Positions 48,777 through 57,767 are shown, counted from the stretch's first letter. The stretch: 64,000 nt of DNA from an uncultured Clostridia bacterium (GCA_937892115.1 CALAUI010000025.1:62001-126000); one strand, 5' to 3'. Numbers and translations: made by a program. The notes: generated by a model from the letters alone, not told the origin.

Positions 48777-50039
48777 TTATTTTTTGATTTTTGACCAGTA
48801 TTCCTTTGCCGCCTGCTCCATTTTATTGTCGCCGTATTCATAGTATTTTCTGTCCTTGATGGCATCGGGAAGATACTGCTGCTTTACCCAGTGACCCTCA
48901 AATGAGTGGGCATACTGATAATTCTGTCCCGGATTTTCATTATCCGCGCCGTCGTAATGCTTATTCTGAAGCTGACGGGGGATAGGACCCGTCTTGCCTC
49001 TCTGAACGTCACTCATGGCAGAGTTTACAGCGTTGTATGCACTGTTTGATTTCGGAGAGGTGCATACGAGTATTACTGCGTCGGCAAGGGGAATCCTTGC
49101 TTCGGGAAGTCCCAGCATCTGTGCCGCGTCAACAGCCGCTTTTACTATGGGAATTATCTGCGGATATGCAAGCCCTACGTCTTCGCACGCGCAGACCATG
49201 AGACGCCTGCAGGCAGACGGTAAATCGCCCGCTTCAAGAAGCCGTGCAAGGTAATGAATTGCCGCATCGGGATCGGAGCCCCTCATGGATTTCTGATAAG
49301 CTGAAATGATATCGTAATGCTCGTCGGAATCCTTATCGTAACGCATGGGGCTTTTCTGCGTAAGTGAAACCGCATTTTCAAGTGAAACGAATCGCTTTTC
49401 ACCCTGCTTTACGGAGCTTAATGCGCAAAGCTCAACGCTGTTCAGCGATTTTCTGACGTCGCCTGCGCAGGCGGTGGCGATATGCTCTATAACGCCGTCC
49501 TCTATTTCATATTCCTCGTTTCGTTCCTTCGCCATATAATCAAAGCCGCGCACGATGACCTTCTTTACGTCATCGGGAGTAACGCTTTTGAATTCAAATA
49601 CGGTTGAACGGCTCAGAATAGCGGAATAAACGTAAAAATAAGGATTTTCCGTAGTTGATGCAATCAGGGTGATTCTGCCGTTTTCAATGTATTCAAGCAG
49701 AGTCTGCTGCTGCTTTTTATTGAAATACTGAATTTCGTCAAGATACAGCAGTATTCCGTTTGCGGCGGCGAGGGTGTCCAGCTGAGCCACCACGTCCTTT
49801 ATATCAGCCGTGCCTGCGGTTGTGCCGTTGAGCTTGACAAGGTATCTGTCCGTCTGCTTTGCAATGATATTTGCAAGCGTTGTCTTTCCGACACCGGGAG
49901 GACCGTAAAATACCATGTTGGGCAGTTCGCCCGATTCAATTATATTTCTCAGGGGCTTTCCCTGACCTATCAGATGCTCCTGACCGGCCATATCGTCTAT
50001 GGTTTTCGGCCTGAGTCTGTCGGCAAGAGGAGAGGACAT
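48777..50039 (-). CDS. rarA: replication-associated recombination protein A (RarA/MgsA)
   Basis: The 420-residue AAA+ ATPase acts at stalled replication forks. It starts 'SSPLADRLRPKTIDDMAGQE', and has Walker A 'FYGPPGVGKTTLANIIA', Walker B 'LYLDEIQYFNKKQQ', sensor 1 'TLIASTTENPYF' and the C-terminal tetramerisation region ('GSDPDAAIHYLARLLEAGDL', 'DVGLAYPQI'). Length and order are normal. It is transcribed divergently from ctsR; an A/T-rich gap of 276 bases separates them. Confidence 0.96.
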   Translation of the reverse strand: MSSPLADRLRPKTIDDMAGQEHLIGQGKPLRNIIESGELPNMVFYGPPGVGKTTLANIIAKQTDRYLVKLNGTTAGTADIKDVVAQLDTLAAANGILLYLDEIQYFNKKQQQTLLEYIENGRITLIASTTENPYFYVYSAILSRSTVFEFKSVTPDDVKKVIVRGFDYMAKERNEEYEIEDGVIEHIATACAGDVRKSLNSVELCALSSVKQGEKRFVSLENAVSLTQKSPMRYDKDSDEHYDIISAYQKSMRGSDPDAAIHYLARLLEAGDLPSACRRLMVCACEDVGLAYPQIIPIVKAAVDAAQMLGLPEARIPLADAVILVCTSPKSNSAYNAVNSAMSDVQRGKTGPIPRQLQNKHYDGADNENPGQNYQYAHSFEGHWVKQQYLPDAIKDRKYYEYGDNKMEQAAKEYWSKIKK

Positions 50040-50227
50040 ATCTGTTCCTTCTTTCCGTTAAAACAATGTAGATGAACGGAGTGCCGCCATCCGCTTTATT
50101 ATATGATTACTTACATAATATTAGCACAATTTCAGCCGTTTTGCAATAAATATGAAAAATTACAAAAAAGTGAGAAAAACGGAGAAAAAACGAGAAAACA
50201 AGAGAAAACCGTTATTTTTCGGCAAAG

Positions 50228-50244
50228 TCTGACCAAAACTGACC
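50228..50244 (-). promoter_or_regulatory. CtsR box A
   Basis: On the minus strand the heptads GGTCAGT and GGTCAGA are separated by TTT, matching the CtsR direct-repeat pattern RGTCAAA-N3-RGTCAAA with small changes. Confidence 0.7.
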
Positions 50245-50245
50245 T

Positions 50246-50274
50246 TTGCAAATTTGACCTTTCCTGACTATAAT
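50246..50274 (+). promoter_or_regulatory. ctsR operon promoter
   Basis: TTGCAA (50246-50251), 17 bases, then TATAAT (50269-50274), 41 bases before the ctsR ATG. CtsR boxes lie upstream, between and downstream of these elements. Confidence 0.8.
50253..50269 (-). promoter_or_regulatory. CtsR box B
   Basis: On the minus strand AGTCAGG-AAA-GGTCAAA. It fills the spacer between -35 and -10, so binding would block polymerase. Confidence 0.78.
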
Positions 50275-50284
50275 GCAGACATAA

Positions 50285-50301
50285 GGTCAGAGAAAGTCAA
50301 A
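50285..50301 (+). promoter_or_regulatory. CtsR box C
   Basis: GGTCAGA-GAA-AGTCAAA on the plus strand, just after the expected transcription start. Confidence 0.78.
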
Positions 50302-50315
50302 AAAGAGGTGAATTT

Positions 50316-50771
50316 ATGAGTATAAGCAACGATATTACCCGTATGATTATGCAGATGATGGAAAACGACGGCTCTGCCGAAATCAAACGAAACGATTTTG
50401 CCCAGGAGCTCGGGTGTGTTCCCAGCCAGATAAACTACGTTATATCCTCAAGATTTACTCCGGAGCACGGCTATATAGTCGAGAGCCGCAGAGGCGGGGG
50501 AGGATATATAAGGATTACCCGTATTGTTACGGATAAATCCTCAGCCATAATGCACCTTATAAATTCAATCGGAAGCGAGATAGATTCTCTGACCTGCAGA
50601 AGCCACATTATGAACCTTTATAATGCGGATATGATTGACTTATCAAGTGCACGGCTTATGCTTGCGGCAACAGACGATGCCTCGTTCAGGACTATTCCTC
50701 CTTCAATGAGGGACGGATTGAGGGCATCAATACTTAAACAATGCTTACTTGTCAAAGGAAAGGATGATTGA
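50316..50771 (+). CDS. ctsR: CtsR heat-shock repressor
   Basis: The 151-residue protein represses clp and related chaperone/protease genes until heat inactivates it. The N-terminal winged helix contains 'NDFAQELGCVPSQINYVISSRF' in two helices, and the wing 'ESRRGGGGYIRI' is the glycine-rich heat-sensing loop of CtsR. The C-terminal domain mediates dimerisation. Length is normal. Three CtsR boxes around its promoter indicate autorepression. It overlaps closely with mcsA. The ATG at 50316 has AGAGGTGAATTT upstream. Confidence 0.96.
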   Translation: MSISNDITRMIMQMMENDGSAEIKRNDFAQELGCVPSQINYVISSRFTPEHGYIVESRRGGGGYIRITRIVTDKSSAIMHLINSIGSEIDSLTCRSHIMNLYNADMIDLSSARLMLAATDDASFRTIPPSMRDGLRASILKQCLLVKGKDD

Positions 50772-50773
50772 TT

Positions 50774-51289
50774 ATGTTATGTCAGAACTGTGAAAGAAAC
50801 GAAGCCACTACCCATATCAAACAGATTGTCAACGGCGATATGACAGAGAGCCATCTTTGCTCCGCCTGCGCAAATCATCTCGGCTATACCGATATGTTCT
50901 CCGGCTTTGACCTTAATATATCCGAATTTTTCAGCGGACTTCTCGGGGATATGCTTCCCACACTCATGCCCGGCACGGTAAAAAGATGTGAGAAATGCGG
51001 ATGCTCGTTTGATGATATAGTCCGTGAAGGCAAGGTCGGATGTGCCGAATGTTACAGGACCTTCTATACACGCCTTCAGCCCTCGATTCAGAGAATCCAC
51101 GGTAAAATCAAGCATACCGGAAAAATCGGTGCGGGCCGTTCCGAAGAGAAAAAGACGGAAACCAATGAAGAAAAAATAGAAAAATTAAAGGCAAAAATGG
51201 ATGAAGCGGTTAAAATCCAGGATTTTGAATCCACCGCGCAGATAAGAGACGAAATCAAGGCATTGGAAGGAGGAAGAAACGATGAATAA
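50774..51289 (+). CDS. mcsA: McsA, activator of the McsB kinase (UvrB/UvrC-motif protein)
   Basis: The 171-residue protein has two zinc-finger pairs: 'MLCQNCERNEATTH' with 'LCSACANHLG', and 'RCEKCGCSFDDIVREGKVGC' with a following 'AECYRTFY'. The C-terminal third is a UVR motif coiled coil ('KLKAKMDEAVKIQDFESTAQ'). McsA binds and stimulates the arginine kinase McsB in the stress response. The ATG at 50774 is preferred; a TTG two codons earlier overlaps the ctsR stop. Its end overlaps the mcsB start by eight bases. Confidence 0.94.
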   Translation: MLCQNCERNEATTHIKQIVNGDMTESHLCSACANHLGYTDMFSGFDLNISEFFSGLLGDMLPTLMPGTVKRCEKCGCSFDDIVREGKVGCAECYRTFYTRLQPSIQRIHGKIKHTGKIGAGRSEEKKTETNEEKIEKLKAKMDEAVKIQDFESTAQIRDEIKALEGGRNDE

Positions 51290-52292
51290 ATGGTACGGTG
51301 AAAAGGGTGACAACGGCTCGATAGTGCTTTCCACAAGAGTCCGTCTTGCCCGTAATATTGAAGAGTATCCCTTCCCCTCACGCCTTGACGTTGAGGGAAG
51401 AAACAAGGTAAACGAGCTTGTTAAAAGCGTAATATTCGAGAATGACCCGGACAACAGCTTTTCATATATGGAAATGAAGGATTTGTCAAGAACTCAGGCG
51501 GTTTCTCTTGCCGAAAGGCATGTGATAAGCCCCGAATTTGCTTCCTGCAAAGAGGGTACGGCACTTATTCTTTCCTCCGATGAAAGCGTAAGCATTATGC
51601 TCTGCGAGGAGGACCATATCCGTCTTCAGGTTATGAAAAGCGGACTTGCCCTTGAGGAGGCATTTGCCCGTGCGGATGCCATAGATTCCGTTCTTGATGA
51701 AAAACTGAAATATGCCTTTGACGACAGAATCGGTTATATGACAAGCTGTCCTACAAATCTCGGCACAGCCATGAGAGCATCGGTTTATCTTCATCTTCCC
51801 GCTCTCACTGCCTGCGGTCAGATTTCGGCGCTTTCAAATACCGTATCAAGCTTAGGCATTTCCATTACCGGCGCATACGGCAGCAGACATCAGCCCCTGG
51901 GTGATATTTACCAGGTCAGCAACAGAATCACACTCGGCATTACCGAGGAAACTGCCATTGCAAATCTTAAATCCATAGTCCTCCAGCTTGTCAATCAGGA
52001 AAAGAACGCCGCCGAGCGTGAGCTTAAAAATCCCGCTATGGAGGATAAGCTTTACAGGGCAGTCGGTCTTCTTTCAAATGCAAGACTTGTAAATATCGGA
52101 GAATTTATGGACCTTATCAGCTATGTGAGAATGGGTGCCGCCAACGGTATTCTTGATATCCCCGTGGAAAAAATCAACGAGCTGATTTATGATGTTCAGC
52201 CCGCAACCGTTTCCGTTATGAATGAGGATATAAATTCCGCTTCAGCAAGAGATTCAAAGAGAGCCGAAATGTGCAGGGAGGTTCTCAAATAA
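51282..52292 (+). CDS. mcsB: McsB protein arginine kinase
   Basis: The 336-residue protein is an ATP:guanido phosphotransferase-type kinase that phosphorylates arginine on proteins to mark them for ClpCP. It has 'VLSTRVRLARNIEEYPFPSR' for nucleotide binding, 'IGYMTSCPTNLGTAMRASVY' with the catalytic Cys of the family, and 'SITGAYGSRHQPLGDIYQVSN'. The overlap with mcsA implies coupled translation. In most Firmicutes clpC comes next; here a phosphoesterase gene follows instead. Confidence 0.96.
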   Translation: MNKWYGEKGDNGSIVLSTRVRLARNIEEYPFPSRLDVEGRNKVNELVKSVIFENDPDNSFSYMEMKDLSRTQAVSLAERHVISPEFASCKEGTALILSSDESVSIMLCEEDHIRLQVMKSGLALEEAFARADAIDSVLDEKLKYAFDDRIGYMTSCPTNLGTAMRASVYLHLPALTACGQISALSNTVSSLGISITGAYGSRHQPLGDIYQVSNRITLGITEETAIANLKSIVLQLVNQEKNAAERELKNPAMEDKLYRAVGLLSNARLVNIGEFMDLISYVRMGAANGILDIPVEKINELIYDVQPATVSVMNEDINSASARDSKRAEMCREVLK

Positions 52293-52323
52293 AATAAAAC
52301 CTGCCGTGAAGTGAGGTTACAGT

Positions 52324-53412
52324 ATGGATTCAATTACTCTGTTTCTTATATTGGCAGTCGCTGCCGAAGCAATTATCACCGCAATCCAGCTCGTTTTTAC
52401 AAGGAAAGAAATGAAAAACGGTGTCCGTATAGGTCTTGCCGCAGGTAAGCTTCTGCTTGCAATCGTGTTCGGACTGCTTGTGCTTGCGGGACCGACGGCA
52501 TTGAGACCCGTTCAGCTTGAAATGACAGTGCTTTATGCGGTTATGCTTCCGGAAGCGGTCATTCAGCTTGTGTTTGCAGTCGTAACGGCTGTTTCAAAGA
52601 AAAAAACGCCATTCGGTCTTGTAAAGGCGGTATGTTTCGTCGGTGTTATCATATTCGTTGTAACGGGTATGGTAAACAGCCAGAAAATCAAGCCCGATTA
52701 TCATACGTATTCGTCCGATAAAATCAAACAGCAGCATACCTTTGTCTACCTTGCGGACCTTCATTACGGCGGAGCTCAGAGAGAAAAGTACGTAAAGAAT
52801 GCCATTGCGGAAATCAAAAAGCTTGATCCGGATTTTATCCTTCTCGGCGGTGATATCACAGATGATTTCACTACGAAGGAGCAGGTCGGGGATTTATACG
52901 GATTTATTACCGAAGGTTATGATAAGCCCGTATATTTCACCTACGGCAATCACGACAGACCTCTCAGCACAAAGAATTACGATGACAAGTACCTGAAAAA
53001 GGTGCTTGATGAAAACGGAATAATAATCCTTAACGATAAATATGTCTGTATATCCCGTGACCTTGAGATTCTCGGCAGAGAGGATATGAGTGAAAAGGAT
53101 AAGCGTCTTGATGCGGATAAACTGAAGAATGCCGTTCCCGACCATTATCTTGTGGTTGCAGACCATCAGCCGGGCGGCATAGGCGAAAATCTTCCGCTTA
53201 AGCCCGACCTTCAGCTTTCGGGACACACCCATGCAGGTCAGCTTTTCCCGCTTCGGGTATTCTACGACCTGTTCATTTCAAAATCCTGCGGCGAAAAACA
53301 GTATGACGATACGGTTCTCTATGTTTCGCCCGGATTTTCCTGCTGGCGTTTTCCTTTCAGAACGGAGGCAAATTGCCGCTATGAGGTTATTACCCTGACA
53401 CCTGCACAGTAA
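52324..53412 (+). CDS. membrane-bound YkuE-like metallophosphoesterase
   Basis: The 362-residue protein has four hydrophobic helices in the first 125 residues ('LFLILAVAAEAIITAIQLV', 'LLLAIVFGLLVLAGP', 'VMLPEAVIQLVFAVVTAV', 'AVCFVGVIIFVVTGMV') and then a complete phosphoesterase domain: 'VYLADLHYGG', 'LLGGDITDDF', 'TYGNHDRPL', 'VVADHQPGG' and 'LSGHTHAGQLFPL'. The last motif is typical of the YkuE/YpbG-like branch, which includes UDP-2,3-diacylglucosamine pyrophosphatase relatives and lipid-linked phosphodiesterases. It starts 32 bases after mcsB and may be read from the stress operon. Confidence 0.9.
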   Translation: MDSITLFLILAVAAEAIITAIQLVFTRKEMKNGVRIGLAAGKLLLAIVFGLLVLAGPTALRPVQLEMTVLYAVMLPEAVIQLVFAVVTAVSKKKTPFGLVKAVCFVGVIIFVVTGMVNSQKIKPDYHTYSSDKIKQQHTFVYLADLHYGGAQREKYVKNAIAEIKKLDPDFILLGGDITDDFTTKEQVGDLYGFITEGYDKPVYFTYGNHDRPLSTKNYDDKYLKKVLDENGIIILNDKYVCISRDLEILGREDMSEKDKRLDADKLKNAVPDHYLVVADHQPGGIGENLPLKPDLQLSGHTHAGQLFPLRVFYDLFISKSCGEKQYDDTVLYVSPGFSCWRFPFRTEANCRYEVITLTPAQ

Positions 53413-53424
53413 AAAGACAATATT

Positions 53425-53462
53425 CAGGGCGGAGATTCGTTTGAATCTCCGCCCTGCTTTTT
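53425..53462 (+). terminator. terminator after the ctsR operon
   Basis: CAGGGCGGAGATTC pairs perfectly with GAATCTCCGCCCTG around four bases, followed by CTTTTTATT. Confidence 0.92.
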
Positions 53463-53563
53463 ATTCATCTTCATATAATCATAACTGCCGGTATCGGCAA
53501 ATTACATATAAATGACTCCGTAAAAAATATATCTTTTTCCTTTACTGTATTAACGATACATTT

Positions 53564-54493
53564 TTATTTGTTTCTTCCGTAAACCCTTACGTAGTCAACG
53601 ACAAAATCAGCGGGGAAGGCGCTTTCGGGATTGTCAAGCACCTCGGGATGCTCCTGACCGTCAAGCTTCACCTGACAGGTGAGCAGCATAAATGCGGGAT
53701 CGGTCGTTGCACCGTTGGTTGATCTGCCCGTTTCCCTGCCGTCAATGTAAAAGACGAATTCGTTTTCTTCCCATAAAACGCCGTAGGTGACGTATTCGTT
53801 GTAGATATCTTTGTCTACACGGTATTTTCCTACGATTTCACTCTGAAATCTGCCTTCCTCGGGCAGCCATTTGTGTAAGGTATGTAACGTGCTGTTCGCA
53901 AAATCCTTGCCGTAATTGAATGATTCCATGACGTCAATTTCCGTGTATCCGGTATCGGGACCATTCAGGCGGTCCTTCTGACCCTTTGTCATCATCCAGA
54001 ATGCGGACCACATACCCTTTGCGGCAGGGGCCTTGCATCTGCATTCGTAGTAACATCCGGGCTTGAAATTACTGTAATCATCGGTGTTTTCAATTCCGTA
54101 TGTATACCAGCCGGGACCCTTGCTTCCGTCTTCAAGATACTTTGTGGAAATAATCATGTTGTTTCCGTCAAAGGACATCATGCTTTCGTCAAAGATTTCG
54201 CCTGTACCCAGCATGGGGCAGGTCTGCCACACGTCCTTATCAAGACTGTCGCCGTTGAATTCGTCGCAGAAAACGATTGAGTAGTTGCTTAAATCTATTT
54301 CATCGCCGATAATCGGACCGGGATTGTCATAGATTATGACTCCGAGAAGCTGAAAAACCGCAAGTATTGATGCAAAAAAGCCCTTGATTTTTCCCGTAAA
54401 AAACAGAAGGGGCAGCTTTTTGAGTACGAGGGGAATTGCTTTAAGTGCCGTCATCTGACGTACCGCAAGCTTTGCAAGCAGAGATTTGAACAT
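53564..54493 (-). CDS. glycoside hydrolase family 16 protein (beta-glucanase type)
   Basis: The 309-residue protein has the GH16 catalytic motif ExDxxE in 'GYTEIDVMESFNYG', together with 'SIVFCDEFNGDSLDKDVWQ', 'NMIISTKYLEDGSKGPGWYT' and 'MWSAFWMMTKG'. GH16 enzymes cleave beta-1,3/1,4-glucans, agar or similar polymers. The first 75 residues are basic and hydrophobic rather than a standard signal peptide ('LPLLFFTGKIKGFFASILAV'), and may anchor the enzyme in the membrane. The protein ends soon after the catalytic domain. It starts 22 bases after a metallophosphoesterase gene, so both lie in one operon. The ATG has AAGGAGACAATAT upstream. Confidence 0.92.
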   Translation of the reverse strand: MFKSLLAKLAVRQMTALKAIPLVLKKLPLLFFTGKIKGFFASILAVFQLLGVIIYDNPGPIIGDEIDLSNYSIVFCDEFNGDSLDKDVWQTCPMLGTGEIFDESMMSFDGNNMIISTKYLEDGSKGPGWYTYGIENTDDYSNFKPGCYYECRCKAPAAKGMWSAFWMMTKGQKDRLNGPDTGYTEIDVMESFNYGKDFANSTLHTLHKWLPEEGRFQSEIVGKYRVDKDIYNEYVTYGVLWEENEFVFYIDGRETGRSTNGATTDPAFMLLTCQVKLDGQEHPEVLDNPESAFPADFVVDYVRVYGRNK

Positions 54494-54514
54494 ATATTGT
54501 CTCCTTTATATCGT

Positions 54515-55669
54515 TTATCTGACTGAGGGCGTGACGTCGTGTATAACTTCATCAATTACGGCACCGGTGTCGTCTTTTGAAACGAAAGTGATTTTACCGT
54601 CTGAGAAGGTCATCATCGTGGCAATGAAGCCGTTATCGGTCTTGCCGCCGGTCACGTGCTGTGAAAACGATGTTCTGCCTTCCATGAAATGAAGATCAAG
54701 ACGGTGCAGATGACCGAATATTGCGTCGTCGATTCCCAGATTCTCAAGGGCGGGAGTCCAGTCGTTGCCTTGTTCATCCCAAATAGCCGTGCTGTGGGTT
54801 ATGCACAGACGGTATTTTGTTGTTTCATTTGTGTCGGGTGTGAGATTTTTCAGCCACTGAGTTTCCGTATTTATATATGAGCTGAAGTCAACAAGTCCGC
54901 TGTATTCCGGGTGGTCGTCGGCCTTATCCTCTCCGCAGTCAAGAACGACCGACCAGATGGGCCCGTAGTTGAACGTAAAGTAGAGATTGCCGCTTGAGGT
55001 TTTGAAATAGGTCATGAATTCGCTTGCGTATGCTCCTCTGGGCTCGTGATTTCCCCTTGCATAGACGACGGGAATCTCTCCGTTTGAAAACTTTCTTGAT
55101 ATATCAAGTATCTGAAGGAACTGCTCCTTTGTCATCATGGTATCGGCAATATCACCGTTGAGAATGATTATATCCGGCTTTTCTTCAAATGATGAGGCCG
55201 CTTTGTATGCGGCTTCCGGCTTCCCGTGAACGTCGGAAATGACAAGGGCGTTTATTGATTCCTGATTGTTGAATCCCTTGAAATTTATGGAATCCGAGGT
55301 GATTGTCTTTCCTTTTATCGCTTCGTATGCGCCTTTATAAGCGACAAACTGGGAGGATACGGTATAGGTGTTGTTATCAAGATGCTTCTTGGGTACACGA
55401 ACGGAATGAACCGTGTCGTTGCTTCTGACGTTGCCGCCCGTATGGTCGGTTACGGTGTATTCCGTTCCGTTATAGGTGTACATGACCTTTCCCGAGCTGC
55501 ACTTGGTGGTAGTCCACATTACGGTGTACATATCGTCGCCGGATTCAAAAACTACCGGCTGAGTATCAAATCTGAAAACAAGAGTGCCTATAGGCATTCC
55601 GAATACTGCCTGAAGTACCTGAAAAGCGATAATCAGACCGCTTAAAATTGTCCTGAAAAATTCCGTCAT
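54515..55669 (-). CDS. anchored metallophosphoesterase with N-terminal Ig-like domain
   Basis: The 384-residue protein starts at the ATG at 55669 (GGAGGTAATTGC upstream); the frame opens further up without a site. A hydrophobic helix covers residues about 5-30. A fibronectin/Ig-like domain follows (about 35-135), as in purple-acid-phosphatase-like proteins. The phosphoesterase core has 'LVISDVHGKP', 'IILNGDIADTM', 'YARGNHEPRG', 'ITHSTA' and 'IFGHLHRLDL'. It would act outside the cell on an unknown phosphate ester. It is followed by the GH16 gene. Confidence 0.88.
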   Translation of the reverse strand: MTEFFRTILSGLIIAFQVLQAVFGMPIGTLVFRFDTQPVVFESGDDMYTVMWTTTKCSSGKVMYTYNGTEYTVTDHTGGNVRSNDTVHSVRVPKKHLDNNTYTVSSQFVAYKGAYEAIKGKTITSDSINFKGFNNQESINALVISDVHGKPEAAYKAASSFEEKPDIIILNGDIADTMMTKEQFLQILDISRKFSNGEIPVVYARGNHEPRGAYASEFMTYFKTSSGNLYFTFNYGPIWSVVLDCGEDKADDHPEYSGLVDFSSYINTETQWLKNLTPDTNETTKYRLCITHSTAIWDEQGNDWTPALENLGIDDAIFGHLHRLDLHFMEGRTSFSQHVTGGKTDNGFIATMMTFSDGKITFVSKDDTGAVIDEVIHDVTPSVR

Positions 55670-55703
55670 GCAATTACCTCCGTAAGTAATCTGAAACACA
55701 AAG

Positions 55704-55727
55704 AGCAGGGAATAATTACCCCTGCCC
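55704..55727 (-). terminator. candidate weak terminator between the 55734 gene and the phosphoesterase
   Basis: On the minus strand GCAGGGG pairs with CCCTGC around about nine bases, followed by TCTTTGTGTTT. The T-run is interrupted, so partial read-through is likely. Confidence 0.5.
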
Positions 55728-55733
55728 GAAATG

Positions 55734-55979
55734 TCATTGTTTTTTCTTTTTTGTAACGATACAAACGATTGCTGCTACGAGTGCCACAGCGCCGGCGGCA
55801 ATGAAGACGATATATTTACCGTCGTCACTGCCTGTGCTTACTGCAGTCTCAACGAGCTCTGCAGCGTCTGCGGAATTGCCGCCCAGAAGAGTGGATAAAC
55901 CGATGATTGCAACACCGATTACCATGATTGCCACCATAACAAGGGCGATTATTCTGACCATTGTGTTTCTCTTTTTCAT
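55734..55979 (-). CDS. small membrane protein, 81 residues, two helices
   Basis: The protein has an N-terminal helix ('IIALVMVAIMVIGVAIIGLS'), a small external loop of about 20 residues ('DAAELVETAVSTGSDDGK'), a second helix ('YIVFIAAGAVALVAAIVCIV') and a KKKKQ tail. The layout resembles an exported peptide kept in the membrane by a C-terminal anchor, but no LPxTG signal is seen. The ATG at 55979 has GAGGTAAAGCA upstream, overlapping the stop of the phosphohexomutase gene. Its function is unknown. Confidence 0.75.
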   Translation of the reverse strand: MKKRNTMVRIIALVMVAIMVIGVAIIGLSTLLGGNSADAAELVETAVSTGSDDGKYIVFIAAGAVALVAAIVCIVTKKKKQ

Positions 55980-55988
55980 TGCTTTACC

Positions 55989-57710
55989 TCAATTCAGTCC
56001 GAGAATTTTTTTCATATCGTTACCGATGGCATCTGCCTTTGCTTCCGCCTCGGCGTAATCCTTGCCTATACCGGTAAGGTAAACCTTGATTTTCGGCTCC
56101 GTTCCCGAAGGCCTCATGATAAGGAAGTTGCCGTTTTCAAGACCGTATGCCAGTATGTTTGACTTGGGAAGAGTTGTTTCGCTCTTTTCGCCCGTAACGG
56201 TGTTGACGACTTCCTTCGTATTGTAGTTGTATGTTTCAATGACCTTCATTCCGCCCAACTCTCTGGGAGGATTAACTGCGGTGGAGGACATGATTTCCTG
56301 CATCTTTACCATACCGTCTGCTCCTTCAAATACGAAGCTGAGCAGTTTATTGCAGTAGAATCCGAATTCCTCATACAGCTCATAGAGTACGTCAACGAGT
56401 GTTTTGCCGATTGACTTATAGTAAGCGGTCATTTCGCATATCATCAGCGAGGCGGCAACCGCGTCCTTGTCTCTTGCGTGAGTACCGATGAGATAGCCGT
56501 AGCTTTCCTCAAAGCCGAGTATGAAATCGTCGCTTCTGCCCTGAGCATCAAGCTGACAGCAGATTTCACCGATGTATTTGAAGCCCGTAAGCACGTCAAT
56601 GAGCTTTGCGTTGTATTTCTCACAGATTTTATCAACCAGTTTTGTGGAAACAAATGATTTGATTACGATGGGCTCTTCGGGAAGAGTACCGAGAGCGGCC
56701 CTCTGTGAAAGTATATAGTTTACAAGCAGTGCGCCTATATCGTGACCGCTGAGCAGCTTGTATTCACCGTTTGAGAGAACGGCTGTACCTACTCTGTCGC
56801 AGTCGGGGTCTGTTGCGAGCATAAGGTCATACTTTGTCTTCTCGGCCATTTTCAGACCGACCTCAAAGACCTGTCTGATTTCGGGGTTGGGATAAGGGCA
56901 GGTGGGGAAGGTGCCGTCGGGCAGTTCCTGCTCTGTTACTATATCAATGCTTTTGTATCCCGCTCTGTCAAGCACGGTCCTTACGGGAATATTGCCCGTT
57001 CCGTTAAGAGGGGAATAGAGAATTTTAACGTCGCTGTTCTTTACGATTTCGGGATGAATGGGTCTTTCAAGACAAAGAGTGTAAAATTCCTCAATTATAT
57101 CGTTTCCGATATATTCTATTCTGCCGTCACTGACCGCAAGGTCAAAATCCGTAGTCTTGACACCCGTGAATATATCTGTCTGCTGAATGAATTTATATGT
57201 TTCGGCTGCTGCCTCCTCGGTCATCTGATAACCTCTGGGGTCATAGCATTTGTAGCCGTTGTATTTAGAGGGATTATGAGAAGCGGTGATTACTATACCG
57301 CTCTGACATTTAAGACGCATTACCGCATAGGAAACAAAGGGAGTGGGCTCAAGCTGAGCGTAAAGATAGACCTTGATTCCGTTTGCCGCAAGTATGGCGG
57401 CACTCTGCTTTGCGAATAGGTCGGATTTGATTCTTGAATCGTAACCGATTGCTACCGATGATGACTCGTATTTGCTGTTGAGATAGTCGGCGAGTCCCTG
57501 AGTTGCCTGACCTACCGTATATACGTTCATTCTGTTTGTGCCTGCACCCAGAACACCTCTGAGACCTGCTGTACCGAATTCAAGATTACGGTAAAATCTG
57601 TCAAGGATTTCGTCATCGTTTCCCGCGATTGATTCAAGCTCCTTGTGTGTTTCGGCATCGTTTGCCGTGCCTTCAAGCCAGAGCTTATACAGTTTATTTA
57701 CGTCATTCAT
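55989..57710 (-). CDS. pgcA: alpha-phosphoglucomutase / phosphohexomutase
   Basis: The 573-residue protein interconverts glucose-1- and glucose-6-phosphate (or mannose phosphates). All four domain signatures are present: 'VITASHNPSKYNGYK' with the phosphorylated Ser, 'LMLATDPDCDRVG' with metal-binding Asp residues, 'GFEESYGYLIG' for sugar recognition and 'MRPSGTEPKIKVYLTG' for phosphate. The N-terminus 'FGTAGLRGVLGAGTNRMNVY' fits the PgcA branch of Firmicutes. Length is normal. It provides glucose-1-phosphate for UDP-glucose and surface polymers. It has its own promoter with an inverted repeat and leads an operon with the 55734 gene. Confidence 0.95.
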   Translation of the reverse strand: MNDVNKLYKLWLEGTANDAETHKELESIAGNDDEILDRFYRNLEFGTAGLRGVLGAGTNRMNVYTVGQATQGLADYLNSKYESSSVAIGYDSRIKSDLFAKQSAAILAANGIKVYLYAQLEPTPFVSYAVMRLKCQSGIVITASHNPSKYNGYKCYDPRGYQMTEEAAAETYKFIQQTDIFTGVKTTDFDLAVSDGRIEYIGNDIIEEFYTLCLERPIHPEIVKNSDVKILYSPLNGTGNIPVRTVLDRAGYKSIDIVTEQELPDGTFPTCPYPNPEIRQVFEVGLKMAEKTKYDLMLATDPDCDRVGTAVLSNGEYKLLSGHDIGALLVNYILSQRAALGTLPEEPIVIKSFVSTKLVDKICEKYNAKLIDVLTGFKYIGEICCQLDAQGRSDDFILGFEESYGYLIGTHARDKDAVAASLMICEMTAYYKSIGKTLVDVLYELYEEFGFYCNKLLSFVFEGADGMVKMQEIMSSTAVNPPRELGGMKVIETYNYNTKEVVNTVTGEKSETTLPKSNILAYGLENGNFLIMRPSGTEPKIKVYLTGIGKDYAEAEAKADAIGNDMKKILGLN

Positions 57711-57731
57711 TCTCTCATCCTCCGAAACAAA

Positions 57732-57767
57732 ATTCCACCCTATATATTATACTATACAAGGTGGAAT
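57732..57767. promoter_or_regulatory. inverted repeat across the pgcA promoter, possible operator
   Basis: ATTCCACC (57732-57739) is an exact reverse complement of GGTGGAAT (57760-57767), with 20 bases between that contain the -10 box. It could be an operator or an RNA hairpin at the 5' end. Confidence 0.45.
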
